Shown piece by piece: positions 39,401-49,138 of a stretch of DNA of 64,000 bases (positions are counted from its first letter, which is position 1; each line of letters begins with the position of its first letter). The stretch is from contig NZ_LMUJ01000032.1 in the NCBI RefSeq assembly GCF_009765975.1, positions 1 to 64,000 on the forward strand, read 5' to 3'. A model generated the notes under the pieces. That model ran no database searches, had not been told where the DNA came from, and saw only the letters and a list, made by a program, of their open reading frames with translations. The translations under genes and the position numbers were made by a program. This stretch comes from Acidisphaera sp. S103 (GTDB taxonomy: Bacteria; Pseudomonadota; Alphaproteobacteria; Acetobacterales; Acetobacteraceae).

Positions 39401-39432
39401 ATAGCCATTTAGTTATATAACTAAATAGCTAT
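39401..39432 (-). promoter_or_regulatory. 32-bp near-perfect palindrome, candidate ArsR operator
   Basis: The half ATAGCcATTTAGTTAT is followed immediately by its complement ATAACTAAATaGCTAT, with a single mismatched pair (39406 against 39427). The inner 20 bases (39407-39426) are a perfect palindrome. It is AT-rich in a GC-rich genome and sits at the expected -10/leader position of the ArsR operon. Operator function is inferred. Confidence 0.65.
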
Positions 39433-39482
39433 ATGAAGGGTGACAGTCTTGGCGTCAAGCCAGTTCGTGGTTTGTGGAGCTG

Positions 39483-41096
39483 CTATTTCGTGGCGGCGGC
39501 GCAAGCCCAGTTGGCGGCGTCGGTCAGCTTGCCGGTGCCAGTGTAGCGGGCCTGCTGGGGATAGGGGCACAGCGGCAGGCTGTGTGGCGCGGTGCTGTCG
39601 GACTTGGTGCTGGCGGGGATGGCGTCCGGTGCCTTGCCATGTTCCACCCAGGCTTCGATCGCCGATAGCGTGTCGAACTGATCGGGCCCGATGCCTCCGC
39701 TGCAATGCTGCATGCCGGGCACCAGGAACAGCCGCACGCTGGCCTGTGTTTTTGCCACGCCGTGCAGCGCCTGAGCCAGATCGTTATAGAATAGAATTGT
39801 GCGAGCGGCGGGAATCGCGGGGTCGCTGGTGCCGTGGTAGAAGATCAGCTTGCGGCCTTGCTGGATGAACGGCAGCAGTTTCGCGGGGTTTTTGGTTTCA
39901 GCCGGCCCGTATGTCTTGTCCAGCGCGGCGACCAGCTTGTCGCCCACTGTGTTCGTTTTGGGATCGACATCCAGCCCCAGCATCGATTGTTGCGGCCCCA
40001 TACCCATCCAGAAGCTGAGTGCCTGGCGGGCGAAGGTCCAGCCGCGCGGGGCGGCGTTGGTGTCGTCGCCCCAGGGTGCCTCCGGCTGGGACAGGTTGGG
40101 GGCGGTTTCGCCCAGGCTCCAATAGCTGGCGCCGCGGGGGCCGGACAGGTTGGTGATTGCCCAGCCAGGATATAGGGCGTGGCCATGCCGGTCTCGTACC
40201 GCGCTGGTGTAGTCTTGCAGGACCTGCACCTGCTCGGGGCTGAGGCAGTCGGTGGTGTTGCCGGCGTGGCAGATCAGGTCGCTGGCCTTGATCGGGCAGG
40301 CGGTGGGGTTCTGCACAAGGCCGTCGGTGGCGCCGTCGATCGCGTCGCATTTGGCGGTGACGATCTTGTCGACCGTCCGTAGTGTCTCAGGCGACAGGTA
40401 GGCGGCTTGTGACGACAGCGCGGCCTTCTCCACGGCGAAGCGCAGCAGGGTGGAGTGATAGTCCATCGCCGGATCGCCGGCGATGATGCCGTCGAAATCG
40501 GTCGGGTAACGTTCGGCCTCCATCATCGCCATGCGGCCGCCGGTGGAGCAACCGTCGAAATAGGCGTGCTGGACGGGGGCGGCGTAGTAAGCCTGGACGA
40601 AGCGCTTGCCGGTGACCGTCACATCGTGCGCCGCGCGATACATGAAATCGACCATCTTCGCTCGATCGGGCTTGCCGTCGGGAGTGCGCAGCCAGCCGGC
40701 ATCGGTGCCGTTGCCGACGTGGCCGGAGTCCTGGACGATGACGGCGTAACCCTTGCCCAGCGCCGATACGCGGTCCGTGGCGTTGACCGAGGGTGTCAGC
40801 GTGCCGGCGTTGCCGCCGACGCCCATCAGGAAGAAGCGTTGCTGCCAGGCGTCAGGTAGTTGCACCAGAAACCGAGCGGAGCCGGGCGGGGCGTTGTCGC
40901 CCTTGGTGTCGATGGTGCCTTGAACCGCGCAGTGGGCAGGTGTCGCCGCCGTCGCGGTAGTGGGGGTGGCTTCCGTCACGTGGACGCCGGCGACATGCAG
41001 GGCGTTCAGGGCGTCGACGGTGCAATCGGGTTTGGCCAAGGCGCAGGAAGCAGAGCCGGCCAGCAGCAGGGTGGCCAAGGTCACGGTCGTTTTCAT
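39483..41096 (-). CDS. Secreted tannase/feruloyl esterase-family protein
   Basis: A 537-residue exported esterase with a Sec signal peptide (MKTTVTLATLLLAGSASCALA). It contains the nucleophile motif YFDGCSTGGRMAMMEAERYP, the Cys of which usually bridges to a Cys near the catalytic His. A late MQHCSGG segment carries the His and partner Cys. Family members cleave ester bonds of hydroxycinnamates or gallates; the real substrate here is unknown. The 46-residue in-frame leader upstream of ATG 41096 is not protein-like. It is divergent from the 2OG-oxygenase-like gene. Confidence 0.85.
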   Translation of the reverse strand: MKTTVTLATLLLAGSASCALAKPDCTVDALNALHVAGVHVTEATPTTATAATPAHCAVQGTIDTKGDNAPPGSARFLVQLPDAWQQRFFLMGVGGNAGTLTPSVNATDRVSALGKGYAVIVQDSGHVGNGTDAGWLRTPDGKPDRAKMVDFMYRAAHDVTVTGKRFVQAYYAAPVQHAYFDGCSTGGRMAMMEAERYPTDFDGIIAGDPAMDYHSTLLRFAVEKAALSSQAAYLSPETLRTVDKIVTAKCDAIDGATDGLVQNPTACPIKASDLICHAGNTTDCLSPEQVQVLQDYTSAVRDRHGHALYPGWAITNLSGPRGASYWSLGETAPNLSQPEAPWGDDTNAAPRGWTFARQALSFWMGMGPQQSMLGLDVDPKTNTVGDKLVAALDKTYGPAETKNPAKLLPFIQQGRKLIFYHGTSDPAIPAARTILFYNDLAQALHGVAKTQASVRLFLVPGMQHCSGGIGPDQFDTLSAIEAWVEHGKAPDAIPASTKSDSTAPHSLPLCPYPQQARYTGTGKLTDAANWACAAATK

Positions 41097-41189
41097 GGTG
41101 CGCTCGCGTTTCCGGGTCGGGCGGTTTTTCGCCGTTACTGGTATCCCAGCATCTTCGCGGCTGGCCTGCAACGATCGGCCAGACCGGAC

Positions 41190-41219
41190 TTGACAGTGTG
41201 GGGCCAATCCGGTTCGGAT
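41190..41219 (+). promoter_or_regulatory. Possible promoter for the 2OG-oxygenase gene
   Basis: A consensus TTGACA at 41190-41195 is followed after 18 bases by TCGGAT, a weak -10. It lies 33-62 bases before ATG 41252 in the space shared with the divergent tannase gene. Tentative because the -10 is poor. Confidence 0.3.
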
Positions 41220-41251
41220 CGCTTGCTTTCGCATTCTGGAGGAAAACGAAC

Positions 41252-41896
41252 ATGGTGCGCGTCGAAATCGCGGTGAAAGGCCTGTTCGCGACGCCGGTCG
41301 CGGCGGTCGAGATGCCGGGGGCCGCGGAACTGAACGCCGAATTGGAGCGCACTATCCTGCTGCGGCGTGAACAGACCCGATCGGTGCAGGCATCCAATGC
41401 GGGCGGTTGGCATTCCGATCGCGACATCGTCACCTGGGGTGGTGCGCCGATCGCCGCCATCCTGGATGTGGCCAAGGGTGTGGCGACGCAGTTAACCGCC
41501 GATCGTCGTGGAGAGCCGGTACAGCCGGTCTGGACGGTGCAGGCGTGGGCCAACGTCAATGGCCCAGGCGACGGCAATATTTGCCATTACCATCCGGGGT
41601 CGTTCTGGTCCGGCACGTATTATGTCGCGGATGGCGGCTGCGCCGACGATCCCTCGCTTGGAGGAGAGTTCGAGATGCTGGACCCTCGCGGGCCGGGGCC
41701 GGGCATGTATGCGCCGGCGCTGAAATTCGCCGGTGAGGACGGCACGTCGGTGGGCAGCGCCGAGACGATCCGGCCGCGTCCGGGCCTGCTGATGCTGTTT
41801 CCATCCTGGCTGTATCATCAGGTGCGGCCCTATCGCGGCACTGGGCTGCGCATTTCGGTCGCTTTCAACCTCGGCATCGCGACACGGGATGCGTGA
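41252..41896 (+). CDS. Putative 2-oxoglutarate/Fe(II)-dependent oxygenase (TIGR02466-type)
   Basis: A 214-residue protein with a double-stranded beta-helix pattern. The WANVNGPGDGNICHYHPGSFWSGTYYV segment carries candidate metal His, and the C-terminal LFPSWLYHQVRPYRGTGLRISVAFN holds the second His and the Arg that would bind 2-oxoglutarate. The family is uncharacterised. A TGGAGGA ribosome site precedes the ATG. Its last 8 bases overlap the start of glpR, which may place glpR under the same transcript. Confidence 0.82.
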   Translation: MVRVEIAVKGLFATPVAAVEMPGAAELNAELERTILLRREQTRSVQASNAGGWHSDRDIVTWGGAPIAAILDVAKGVATQLTADRRGEPVQPVWTVQAWANVNGPGDGNICHYHPGSFWSGTYYVADGGCADDPSLGGEFEMLDPRGPGPGMYAPALKFAGEDGTSVGSAETIRPRPGLLMLFPSWLYHQVRPYRGTGLRISVAFNLGIATRDA

Positions 41897-42710
41897 GGCC
41901 GTGGATGGTTCTGGTCACAATTTCTCCCGCCGTCAGAACGAGATCGTCGCCCTGCTGCGGGAAGCCGGGCGGGTCACGGTGGAGGATCTGGCGGCGCATT
42001 TCGATGTCTCGCCGCAGACGATCCGTCGCGATCTGAGCGAAATGAGCGAAGCACGGGTGATAACGCGCGTGCACGGCGGGGCGATCGTCGCGTCCAGTGT
42101 CGAGAACCTTGCCTATGATGCCCGCAAGCTGGTGGCGCAGCAGCACAAGCGGCTGATCGGAGAGGCGGCTGCTCGGTTAATTCCCGACAATTCCTCGTTG
42201 TTCATCAACATCGGCACCACGACGGAGGAGGTCGCCAAGGCTCTGGCCGGGCGGTCGGGGCTGCTGGTGATCACCAATAATCTGAATGTGGCGGCGGAAC
42301 TTTACCGTAATCGCGCGATCGACGTGATCATCACCGGCGGCAGCGTGCGGCCGACCGATGGCGGGATTGTGGGCGCGACGACGGTGGACCTGATCCGTCA
42401 GTTCCGGGTGGACACGGCGGTGATCGGGATTTCAGCGATCGATGAAGATGGGACGCTGCTCGATTTCGATATTCGCGAGGTTCATGTGTCCCGCGCGATC
42501 ATCGAGAACGCCCGGCGGGTGATCCTGGTGACTGACAGCAGCAAATTCGCCCGTTCCGCGCCGGCGCGCCTGGCCACGCTGGCCGATATCGACGTCCTGG
42601 TGACGGATCACCTGCCGTCCCCAGCAATTGCGGCGCTGTGCCGAGCGCGTGAGGTGGAGGTGGTGGAAACGGGCGGGCCGCGGGAGAGCGATATGGTCGG
42701 GCCTGATTGA
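41889..42710 (+). CDS. glpR: GlpR, DeoR-family repressor of glycerol-3-phosphate genes
   Basis: A 273-residue regulator. The N-terminal HTH reads VALLREAGRVTVEDLAAHFDVSPQTIRRDLSEM with the DeoR signature (ARVITRVHGGAIV), followed by a sugar-phosphate isomerase-like effector domain (LFINIGTTTEEVAKAL, VIGISAIDEDG, VTDSSKF). Family knowledge says it binds glycerol-3-phosphate and represses glp genes. It lies upstream of the glp operon in the same direction but is separated by a toxin-antitoxin pair on the other strand. The start overlaps the preceding gene. Confidence 0.9.
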   Translation: MREAVDGSGHNFSRRQNEIVALLREAGRVTVEDLAAHFDVSPQTIRRDLSEMSEARVITRVHGGAIVASSVENLAYDARKLVAQQHKRLIGEAAARLIPDNSSLFINIGTTTEEVAKALAGRSGLLVITNNLNVAAELYRNRAIDVIITGGSVRPTDGGIVGATTVDLIRQFRVDTAVIGISAIDEDGTLLDFDIREVHVSRAIIENARRVILVTDSSKFARSAPARLATLADIDVLVTDHLPSPAIAALCRAREVEVVETGGPRESDMVGPD

Positions 42711-42724
42711 TCCAGCCGCCGGCG

Positions 42725-43234
42725 TTAAGTGGTTCGATAAAACAACACCCGCCCGGATGGCATGATCTGGTTCATCAGGTCGAAATCGCGCAGGTTCCGT
42801 GTCAGCACGACGTATCCGCGTTCGAGGGCATGCAGGTAGATCGTGGCGTCGTTCAGTGCCGCGACTTCCTGTCCGGGCTGGAAGCCGCCCAGACGAAAGA
42901 CCAGTCCGGCCAGAATACCCGCCTCCATCACGACGCCGGCGCTGACGGAGTCCTCAATGCGATGGGGCGGAATGTCGCTGAGCACCCCGGTGAGTGCCGC
43001 GAGATGGGCGGATGTGTTCGGATGTGCGGGATTAAGACGTCCGAAGTTGTGCGATAATTCCCCCAGGACCACCGACAGATGCATCAGCCTGCGGGCTCTT
43101 AGAAGGTGCTCCACGGGCGGCGGCACGCTGCCTTCCAGCGTGTCCACATAAACGCAGGTGTCGAGGAGGAGCGCCGGTCCAAACCAGGCCGCTGAGTCGG
43201 CGAAATCGAGATCGGCGTCGTCTCGGCGCGGCAA
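42725..43234 (-). CDS. PIN-domain toxin, VapC type
   Basis: A 169-residue protein with the PIN ribonuclease acidic pattern: Asp25 in LLLDTCVYVD, Glu in VVLGELSHN, Asp in ALNDATIYL and Asp in TRNLRDFDLMNQI. The only available standard start is TTG 43234; the frame upstream still reads protein-like (RSLRRIKPERFDRP) back towards the antitoxin stop, so the real start could be further up. It follows the antitoxin gene by 49 bases. It is inserted between glpR and glpD and convergent with glpR, ending 15 bases from it. Confidence 0.82.
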   Translation of the reverse strand: MPRRDDADLDFADSAAWFGPALLLDTCVYVDTLEGSVPPPVEHLLRARRLMHLSVVLGELSHNFGRLNPAHPNTSAHLAALTGVLSDIPPHRIEDSVSAGVVMEAGILAGLVFRLGGFQPGQEVAALNDATIYLHALERGYVVLTRNLRDFDLMNQIMPSGRVLFYRTT

Positions 43235-43283
43235 TGGACGGTCGAAGCGCTCCGGCTTGATCCGCCGCAGCGATCGCGCGAGA

Positions 43284-43553
43284 TCAGTCCGCAGAGAATG
43301 TTCCTTTCGGCACCGTGCCCTTTCGCGCGAGCAGCTTTTCCCCGAAGTCGTCCTCCAGAGCGAGCTTGATCAGCGCGTAGGTCAGAAGGTCGGTGTTCAC
43401 GGAGATACCGCTGACGCGCTTCGCCTGTTGAATCAGGGCTTCGGAGAACCGCCCAGCCATTGTCCGCTGCTTGGGGCCGAGCAATCCGCTCTCCTGGGCG
43501 GCTTGAAGGACAAGCGCCCGCTGGTCACCGTGGTCTGATGCGTCATCGGTCAT
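43284..43553 (-). CDS. Probable antitoxin of the PIN-domain toxin
   Basis: An 89-residue protein encoded just upstream of the PIN toxin. It has no familiar AbrB or RHH motif that I can name, but the length, position and charged, helical composition (GRFSEALIQQAKRVSG, LLTYALIKLALEDDFGEKLLARKGTVPKG) suit a type II antitoxin. A strong AGGAGGA site precedes ATG 43553. Its promoter region is shared with glpD, so expression of the two units could interfere. Confidence 0.65.
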   Translation of the reverse strand: MTDDASDHGDQRALVLQAAQESGLLGPKQRTMAGRFSEALIQQAKRVSGISVNTDLLTYALIKLALEDDFGEKLLARKGTVPKGTFSAD

Positions 43554-43725
43554 GTCATCCTCCTGTGGGTGATGTATAACATTATTGGCATTCTGTCGAA
43601 CGATATCAATCTCCGAGCCAATCGCTGTCGACCGACTGCTTGCATTTTCCTTTTATCTGCGCATACGATCAAAACGACCAAACAAATGCGCGAATGCGCA
43701 TGGCGTGAGGAGACGAACGAACCCG
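43554..43725. promoter_or_regulatory. Divergent control region of the toxin-antitoxin pair and glpD
   Basis: 172 bases between divergent starts, noticeably more AT-rich than the genes. It contains a dyad ATGCGC-GAAT-GCGCAT at 43686-43701 and another TGCGCAT at 43658-43664, both close to glpD. These are candidates for GlpR binding, though they differ from the E. coli operator. No definite promoter hexamers are called. Confidence 0.45.
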
Positions 43726-45270
43726 ATGGATGCGGCTGGCAGCAGTTCCGAGTACGACCTCGCCATCATTGGCGGCGGCATCAACGGCTGCGGCATCGCC
43801 CGTGATGCGGCGGGACGTGGCTGGCGGGTGTTTTTGTGCGATCGGGCGGATTTGGCGTCCGGCACGTCCAGCGCGTCCACAAAGCTGATCCATGGCGGTC
43901 TGCGTTACCTGGAGCACTACGAATTCCGCCTGGTGCGCGAGGCACTGATGGAGCGTGAGGTGCTGTGGGGTATCGCGCCACACATTGTCCGGCCGTTGCG
44001 CTTCGTCCTGCCGCACCACAAGAAGCTGCGGCCGGCCTGGCTGCTGCGGCTTGGCCTGTTCCTGTACGATCATCTGGGCGGGCGGAAGCGCCTGCCGCCG
44101 ACACGCAGCTTGCGGCTGGCCACAGACCCGGTTGGTGCATTGCTGAAACCGGAATTCACCCGAGCGTTCGAATACTCCGATTGCTGGGTGGAGGATTCGC
44201 GGATGGTGGTGTTGAACGCGCGCGATGCGGCCGATCGCGGAGCGACGATCGCGACGCGCTCGGCGTGCATTTCAGCGGAACGGGTTGGCGGGGTGTGGAA
44301 CGTTGCACTACGCGATGAGGCGACCGGTGCTGTTCGCACCATCCACGCCAAGGTACTGGTCAACGCCGCCGGCCCCTGGGTGGGCGAGGTGGCCGGTTCG
44401 GTCATACGGGCGAATGTTCCAGCCTCGGTGCGTCTGGTGCAGGGCAGCCATATCGTGGTGCGGCGGCTGTACGATCATGAGTCCTGCTACATTTTTCAGA
44501 ACGCGGACGGACGCATCTTCTTCGTTATTCCGTATGAACGTGACTTTACACTGATCGGCACGACCGACCAGGATTTCACCGGCGATCTTGGCGACGTGCG
44601 GGCGAGTGCGGCCGAGATCCGCTATTTGTGCGACTCCACGGGTGCCTATCTGCGCAAGCCGGTCACTCCGGACATGGTGGTCTGGTCGTATTCCGGCGTT
44701 CGGCCGCTGTTCGACGATGGGTCCTCGGAACCGCAGGAAGCGACGCGCGACTACGTGCTGAAATTGGATGCGCCCACAGGCGAACCGGCGCTGCTGTCGG
44801 TGTTTGGCGGCAAGATCACGACCTACCGGCGGCTGGCGGAATCGGCGCTGGCGATGTTGCAACCGCATCTGCCGGTCGCGTCCGAACGGGCGGCGGGGTG
44901 GACTGGGCTGGTGACGCTGCCGGGCGGCAATTTTCCGGTGGATGGGTTCGAGGCCCAATTCACTGCCGCGGCGGCTCGCTATCCGTTCGTGCCGGAAGCG
45001 ACCGTGCGGCGGTTGTCGCGAGCGTACGGCACCCGGATCGATGCCGTGCTGAGCGGCGCGACCAGCATGGCCGATCTGGGCCGTGTCTTCGGCGCCGATC
45101 TGACGGAAGCGGAACTGCGCTACCTGGTACGGGCTGAATGGGCGCGTACCGCCGAGGATGTGGTGTGGCGGCGCAGTAAACTTGGCCTGCGTCTGTCGGC
45201 GGAACAAATCGCCGCGGTCGACGACGCGATTCATTGGATGATGCAGGAAGGAATGGCCAGTATCCCATGA
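43726..45270 (+). CDS. glpD: Aerobic glycerol-3-phosphate dehydrogenase
   Basis: Membrane-associated flavoenzyme that oxidises glycerol-3-phosphate to dihydroxyacetone phosphate and reduces the quinone pool. The 514-residue product has the FAD-binding start YDLAIIGGGINGCGIARDAAGRG, the family signature TSSASTKLIHGGLRYLE, and the IPYERDFTLIGTTDQDF and FGGKITTYRRLAE regions. ATG 43726 is chosen by homology, with a GAGGAGA somewhat far upstream. Its TGA overlaps the ATG of glpS. First gene of the glp transport operon. Confidence 0.94.
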   Translation: MDAAGSSSEYDLAIIGGGINGCGIARDAAGRGWRVFLCDRADLASGTSSASTKLIHGGLRYLEHYEFRLVREALMEREVLWGIAPHIVRPLRFVLPHHKKLRPAWLLRLGLFLYDHLGGRKRLPPTRSLRLATDPVGALLKPEFTRAFEYSDCWVEDSRMVVLNARDAADRGATIATRSACISAERVGGVWNVALRDEATGAVRTIHAKVLVNAAGPWVGEVAGSVIRANVPASVRLVQGSHIVVRRLYDHESCYIFQNADGRIFFVIPYERDFTLIGTTDQDFTGDLGDVRASAAEIRYLCDSTGAYLRKPVTPDMVVWSYSGVRPLFDDGSSEPQEATRDYVLKLDAPTGEPALLSVFGGKITTYRRLAESALAMLQPHLPVASERAAGWTGLVTLPGGNFPVDGFEAQFTAAAARYPFVPEATVRRLSRAYGTRIDAVLSGATSMADLGRVFGADLTEAELRYLVRAEWARTAEDVVWRRSKLGLRLSAEQIAAVDDAIHWMMQEGMASIP

Positions 45271-46355
45271 GTCTGGTGTTGGACAATATTGGCCTGACGG
45301 CTGGCCAGGACACGATCATCGACAGCGTCTCGCTGACCCTGCGGCGCGGGACGATGAACGTGCTGCTGGGTCCGACGCTGGCCGGCAAGACAACGCTGAT
45401 GCGGCTGATGGCGGGCCTGGATCAGCCGACCAGCGGACGGTTGTTGCTGGACGGCAAGGACGTGACCGGGATTCCGGTGCGGAAGCGGTCCGTAGCCATG
45501 GTCTATCAGCAGTTCGTCAACTACCCCAGCTTGTCGGTTTTCGAAAACATCGCCTCGCCACTACGGGTTGCTCGGTTGCCGAAGGGTGAGATCAAGGCGC
45601 GGGTGCGGCATGCGGCCGGGCTGCTGCGGTTGGAGAACCTGCTGGATCGCATGCCGGCGCAGCTTTCCGGCGGCCAACAGCAGCGCACGGCCATCGCTCG
45701 CGCCCTGGTTAAACGCGCCGATCTGGTGCTGCTGGATGAGCCGCTGGCCAACCTCGATTACAAGCTGCGCGAGGAACTGCGGGAACAACTGCCGCCCATC
45801 TTCGCCGAAAGCAACGCGATCCTGGTCTATGCGACGACCGAACCGACCGAGGCGCTGCTGTTGGGAGGCGAGACGGCGACGGTGTGGGAAGGACGGGTGA
45901 CGCAGCACGGTCCGACCTCGGAGGTTTATCGCCGGCCGGAGAACCTCACCGCGGCGCGGGTGTTTTCCGATCCGCCGTTGAACGAATTGTTCGTCATCAA
46001 GCGCGGCGCGGTGATCGAGACCTCGACCGGTCGGCAATTGCCGGCCATCGGTGTGTTGGCGAACCTGCCGGACGGGCGCTATCGGGTCGGGTTCCGTTGC
46101 GATGGCGCGACCGTCGGCGGCGGGGGAGCGGGGATGCTGGGATTTCCGGGCGTCGTTTCGGTCACCGAACTCAGCGGATCGGAGAGCTTTGTTCATGTCG
46201 ATGTCGGCCTGGGCACCTGGGTGTGCTTGGTGCGCGGCGTGCACGACTGGCAACCGGGTGCGCCCGCCGAGGTATCCGTCGACATGCAGCGTTGCTTCGT
46301 CTTCGACACGTCGGAAACCCTGGCGGCGTCGCCCGCCATGGCAGCATCGGCCTGA
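45267..46355 (+). CDS. glpS: Glycerol ABC importer, ATP-binding protein GlpS
   Basis: One of two different ATPases in a glycerol ABC importer of the type described in Rhizobium leguminosarum. The 362-residue protein has Walker [10 protein letters not shown], an intact LSGGQQQR signature, Walker [13 protein letters not shown], and a C-terminal MalK-type regulatory domain of about 120 residues. The H-loop His usually seen after the D-loop is not obvious ([13 protein letters not shown] has Thr-Glu instead). It overlaps glpD and is followed by glpT after 2 bases. Confidence 0.9.
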   Translation: MSLVLDNIGLTAGQDTIIDSVSLTLRRGTMNVLLGPTLAGKTTLMRLMAGLDQPTSGRLLLDGKDVTGIPVRKRSVAMVYQQFVNYPSLSVFENIASPLRVARLPKGEIKARVRHAAGLLRLENLLDRMPAQLSGGQQQRTAIARALVKRADLVLLDEPLANLDYKLREELREQLPPIFAESNAILVYATTEPTEALLLGGETATVWEGRVTQHGPTSEVYRRPENLTAARVFSDPPLNELFVIKRGAVIETSTGRQLPAIGVLANLPDGRYRVGFRCDGATVGGGGAGMLGFPGVVSVTELSGSESFVHVDVGLGTWVCLVRGVHDWQPGAPAEVSVDMQRCFVFDTSETLAASPAMAASA

Positions 46356-46357
46356 CC

Positions 46358-47434
46358 ATGACACGCATCACCCTCGACGGCATCGCCCACGCCTACACAC
46401 GACAACCGCGCAGTGAGAAGGACTATGCGCTGCGGCCGCTGCACCATGTGTGGGAGCAGGGGATGGCCTACGCCCTGCTGGGGCCGTCCGGCTGTGGCAA
46501 GACGACGCTGCTGAATATCATCTCCGGGCTGATCATTCCATCGGAAGGGCGGTTGCTGTTCGATGATCGCGATGTGACGCGGTTGCCGACCGAACAGCGT
46601 AATATTGCGCAGGTGTTTCAGTTTCCGGTGATCTACGACACGATGACGGTGGCTGAAAACCTCGCGTTTCCCCTACGGAATCGCAAAATGCCCGCTGCTG
46701 CTATCACCGCTCGGGTCGCGGAGATCGCCGCGATGCTGGAACTGACGGCGGACCTGAAGCGTCGGGCGCGCGGGCTGACGGCGGATGCGAAGCAGAAGAT
46801 CTCCCTCGGTCGCGGCCTGGTGCGTTCCGACGTGTCGGCCGTGCTGTTCGATGAACCGCTGACGGTGATCGATCCGGCGCTGAAATGGGAGTTGCGGTCG
46901 AAGCTGAAGGCGGTGCATCGGGCGCTCGATCTGCTGATGATCTATGTGACGCACGACCAGACCGAGGCACTGACCTTTGCCGATCGGGTGGTGGTGATGA
47001 ACGAGGGCCAGGCGGTGCAGATCGGCACGCCGGAGGAACTGTTCGAAAAGCCCGACCATACGTTTGTCGGCTATTTCATTGGGTCGCCGGGCATGAATTT
47101 CCTGCCGGCTCGGGTGGACGGCAACCGAGCCTATGCCGGCGGCGGGGAAATTGTGTTGGGCGCCGGGTATCCGGCGCTGTCCGAGGCGGTGCGGATCGGC
47201 GTGCGTCCGGACTTCGTGACGCTGACGCCGGGTGCTGGCCTGAAGGTCCAGGTGCGCCGGGTCGATGATTTCGGCCGTAAGCGCTTGGCGCATGTCAGCC
47301 TGGGCGGGGTGCCGCTGGTGGCGACCATTCCCGCCGATATGCAAAGTGTCGGCACCGAAGCCAACGTCAGCTTCGATGCCGCGCATGTGCTGGTCTACCA
47401 GAATGAGGTTCGTGTCGAGGGGATCGCGGCATGA
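46358..47434 (+). CDS. glpT: Glycerol ABC importer, ATP-binding protein GlpT
   Basis: The second ATPase of the importer, 358 residues. It has a canonical Walker A (GPSGCGKTT), Walker B (AVLFDEPLTVIDP) and an H-loop (YVTHDQTEAL). The signature motif is degenerate: where LSGGQ is expected, about residues 140-147, it reads LTADAKQK. GlpS keeps LSGGQ but lacks the H-loop His, so the pair appears complementary, one good and one degenerate ATP site. A C-terminal TOBE-like domain follows. This GlpT is an ABC subunit and is not the E. coli antiporter of that name. Confidence 0.9.
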   Translation: MTRITLDGIAHAYTRQPRSEKDYALRPLHHVWEQGMAYALLGPSGCGKTTLLNIISGLIIPSEGRLLFDDRDVTRLPTEQRNIAQVFQFPVIYDTMTVAENLAFPLRNRKMPAAAITARVAEIAAMLELTADLKRRARGLTADAKQKISLGRGLVRSDVSAVLFDEPLTVIDPALKWELRSKLKAVHRALDLLMIYVTHDQTEALTFADRVVVMNEGQAVQIGTPEELFEKPDHTFVGYFIGSPGMNFLPARVDGNRAYAGGGEIVLGAGYPALSEAVRIGVRPDFVTLTPGAGLKVQVRRVDDFGRKRLAHVSLGGVPLVATIPADMQSVGTEANVSFDAAHVLVYQNEVRVEGIAA

Positions 47435-48320
47435 TGGATAAACCAACGAATAATCGTGCCTGGTTCTTTGTACTGCCGGTGCTGGCGCTGGTACTGTTCT
47501 CCTCCATCGTTCCGATGATGACGGTGGTGAACTATTCGGTTCAGGACTCGATGGGGGTGAACAACTTCTTCTGGAATGGCGACGCGTGGTTCCGCGATCT
47601 GCTGGATCCAACCAGCGAAATCGGCGCGCGCTTCGCCGGCGCGCTGATGCGGACGTTCGCGTTTTCCGCCGCCGCGCTGGCGGTCGAGGTGCCGTTGGGG
47701 ATCGCGGTGGCGCTGTGCCTGCCCAGGCGCGGCTGGGCGGTCGGCCTGTCGCTGGTGGTCACCGCGCTGCCAATGCTGATCCCCTGGAACGTCGTTGGCA
47801 TGATGTGGCAGATTTTTGCCAGGCAGGATATCGGCCTGTTCGGCGCCGTGCTGACGGGGATTGGGCTGCCATACAACGTCACGCAGGACCCGGTGTCCGC
47901 GTGGATCACGATCGTGGTCATCGATGTCTGGCACTGGACGCCGATGGTCATCCTGCTGAGTTATGCGGGTCTGCGCGCGATCCCGGACGCCTACTATCAG
48001 GCGGCTCGTATCGACGGTGCCAGCCGTTGGGCGGTGTTCGTCAACATCGAGTTGCCGAAGCTGCAGAAGGTGTTGGTGATCGCAGTACTGCTGCGCTTCA
48101 TGCAGACCTTCATGATCTACACCGAACCGGTTGTCGTCACCGGTGGGGGACCCGGGAATGCAACCACATTCCTGTCGATCGACCTGGTGAAGATCGCCAT
48201 CGGGCAGGTTGATGTGGGCAGCGCCGCCGCGATGTCTCTGGTGTATTACATCATCATCCTGACCGCCTGCTGGATATTCTTCACGGTCATGACGCAACTC
48301 GATCGCCGGAGGGACACCTG

Positions 48321-48321
<1 letters not shown>
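47431..48321 (+). CDS. glpP: Glycerol ABC importer, permease GlpP
   Basis: Inner-membrane permease of 296 residues with about six helices; the first (WFFVLPVLALVLFSSIVPMMTVV) is an uncleaved anchor. The coupling-helix EAA-type loop is visible as YYQAARIDGASRWAVFVNIELPKL. Related to sugar-importer permeases of the MalF type. ATG 47431 overlaps the glpT stop (ATGA), and its own stop overlaps the ATG of glpQ. Confidence 0.91.
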
Positions 48322-49127
<806 letters not shown>

Positions 49128-49138
49128 GGAGGGACGCG

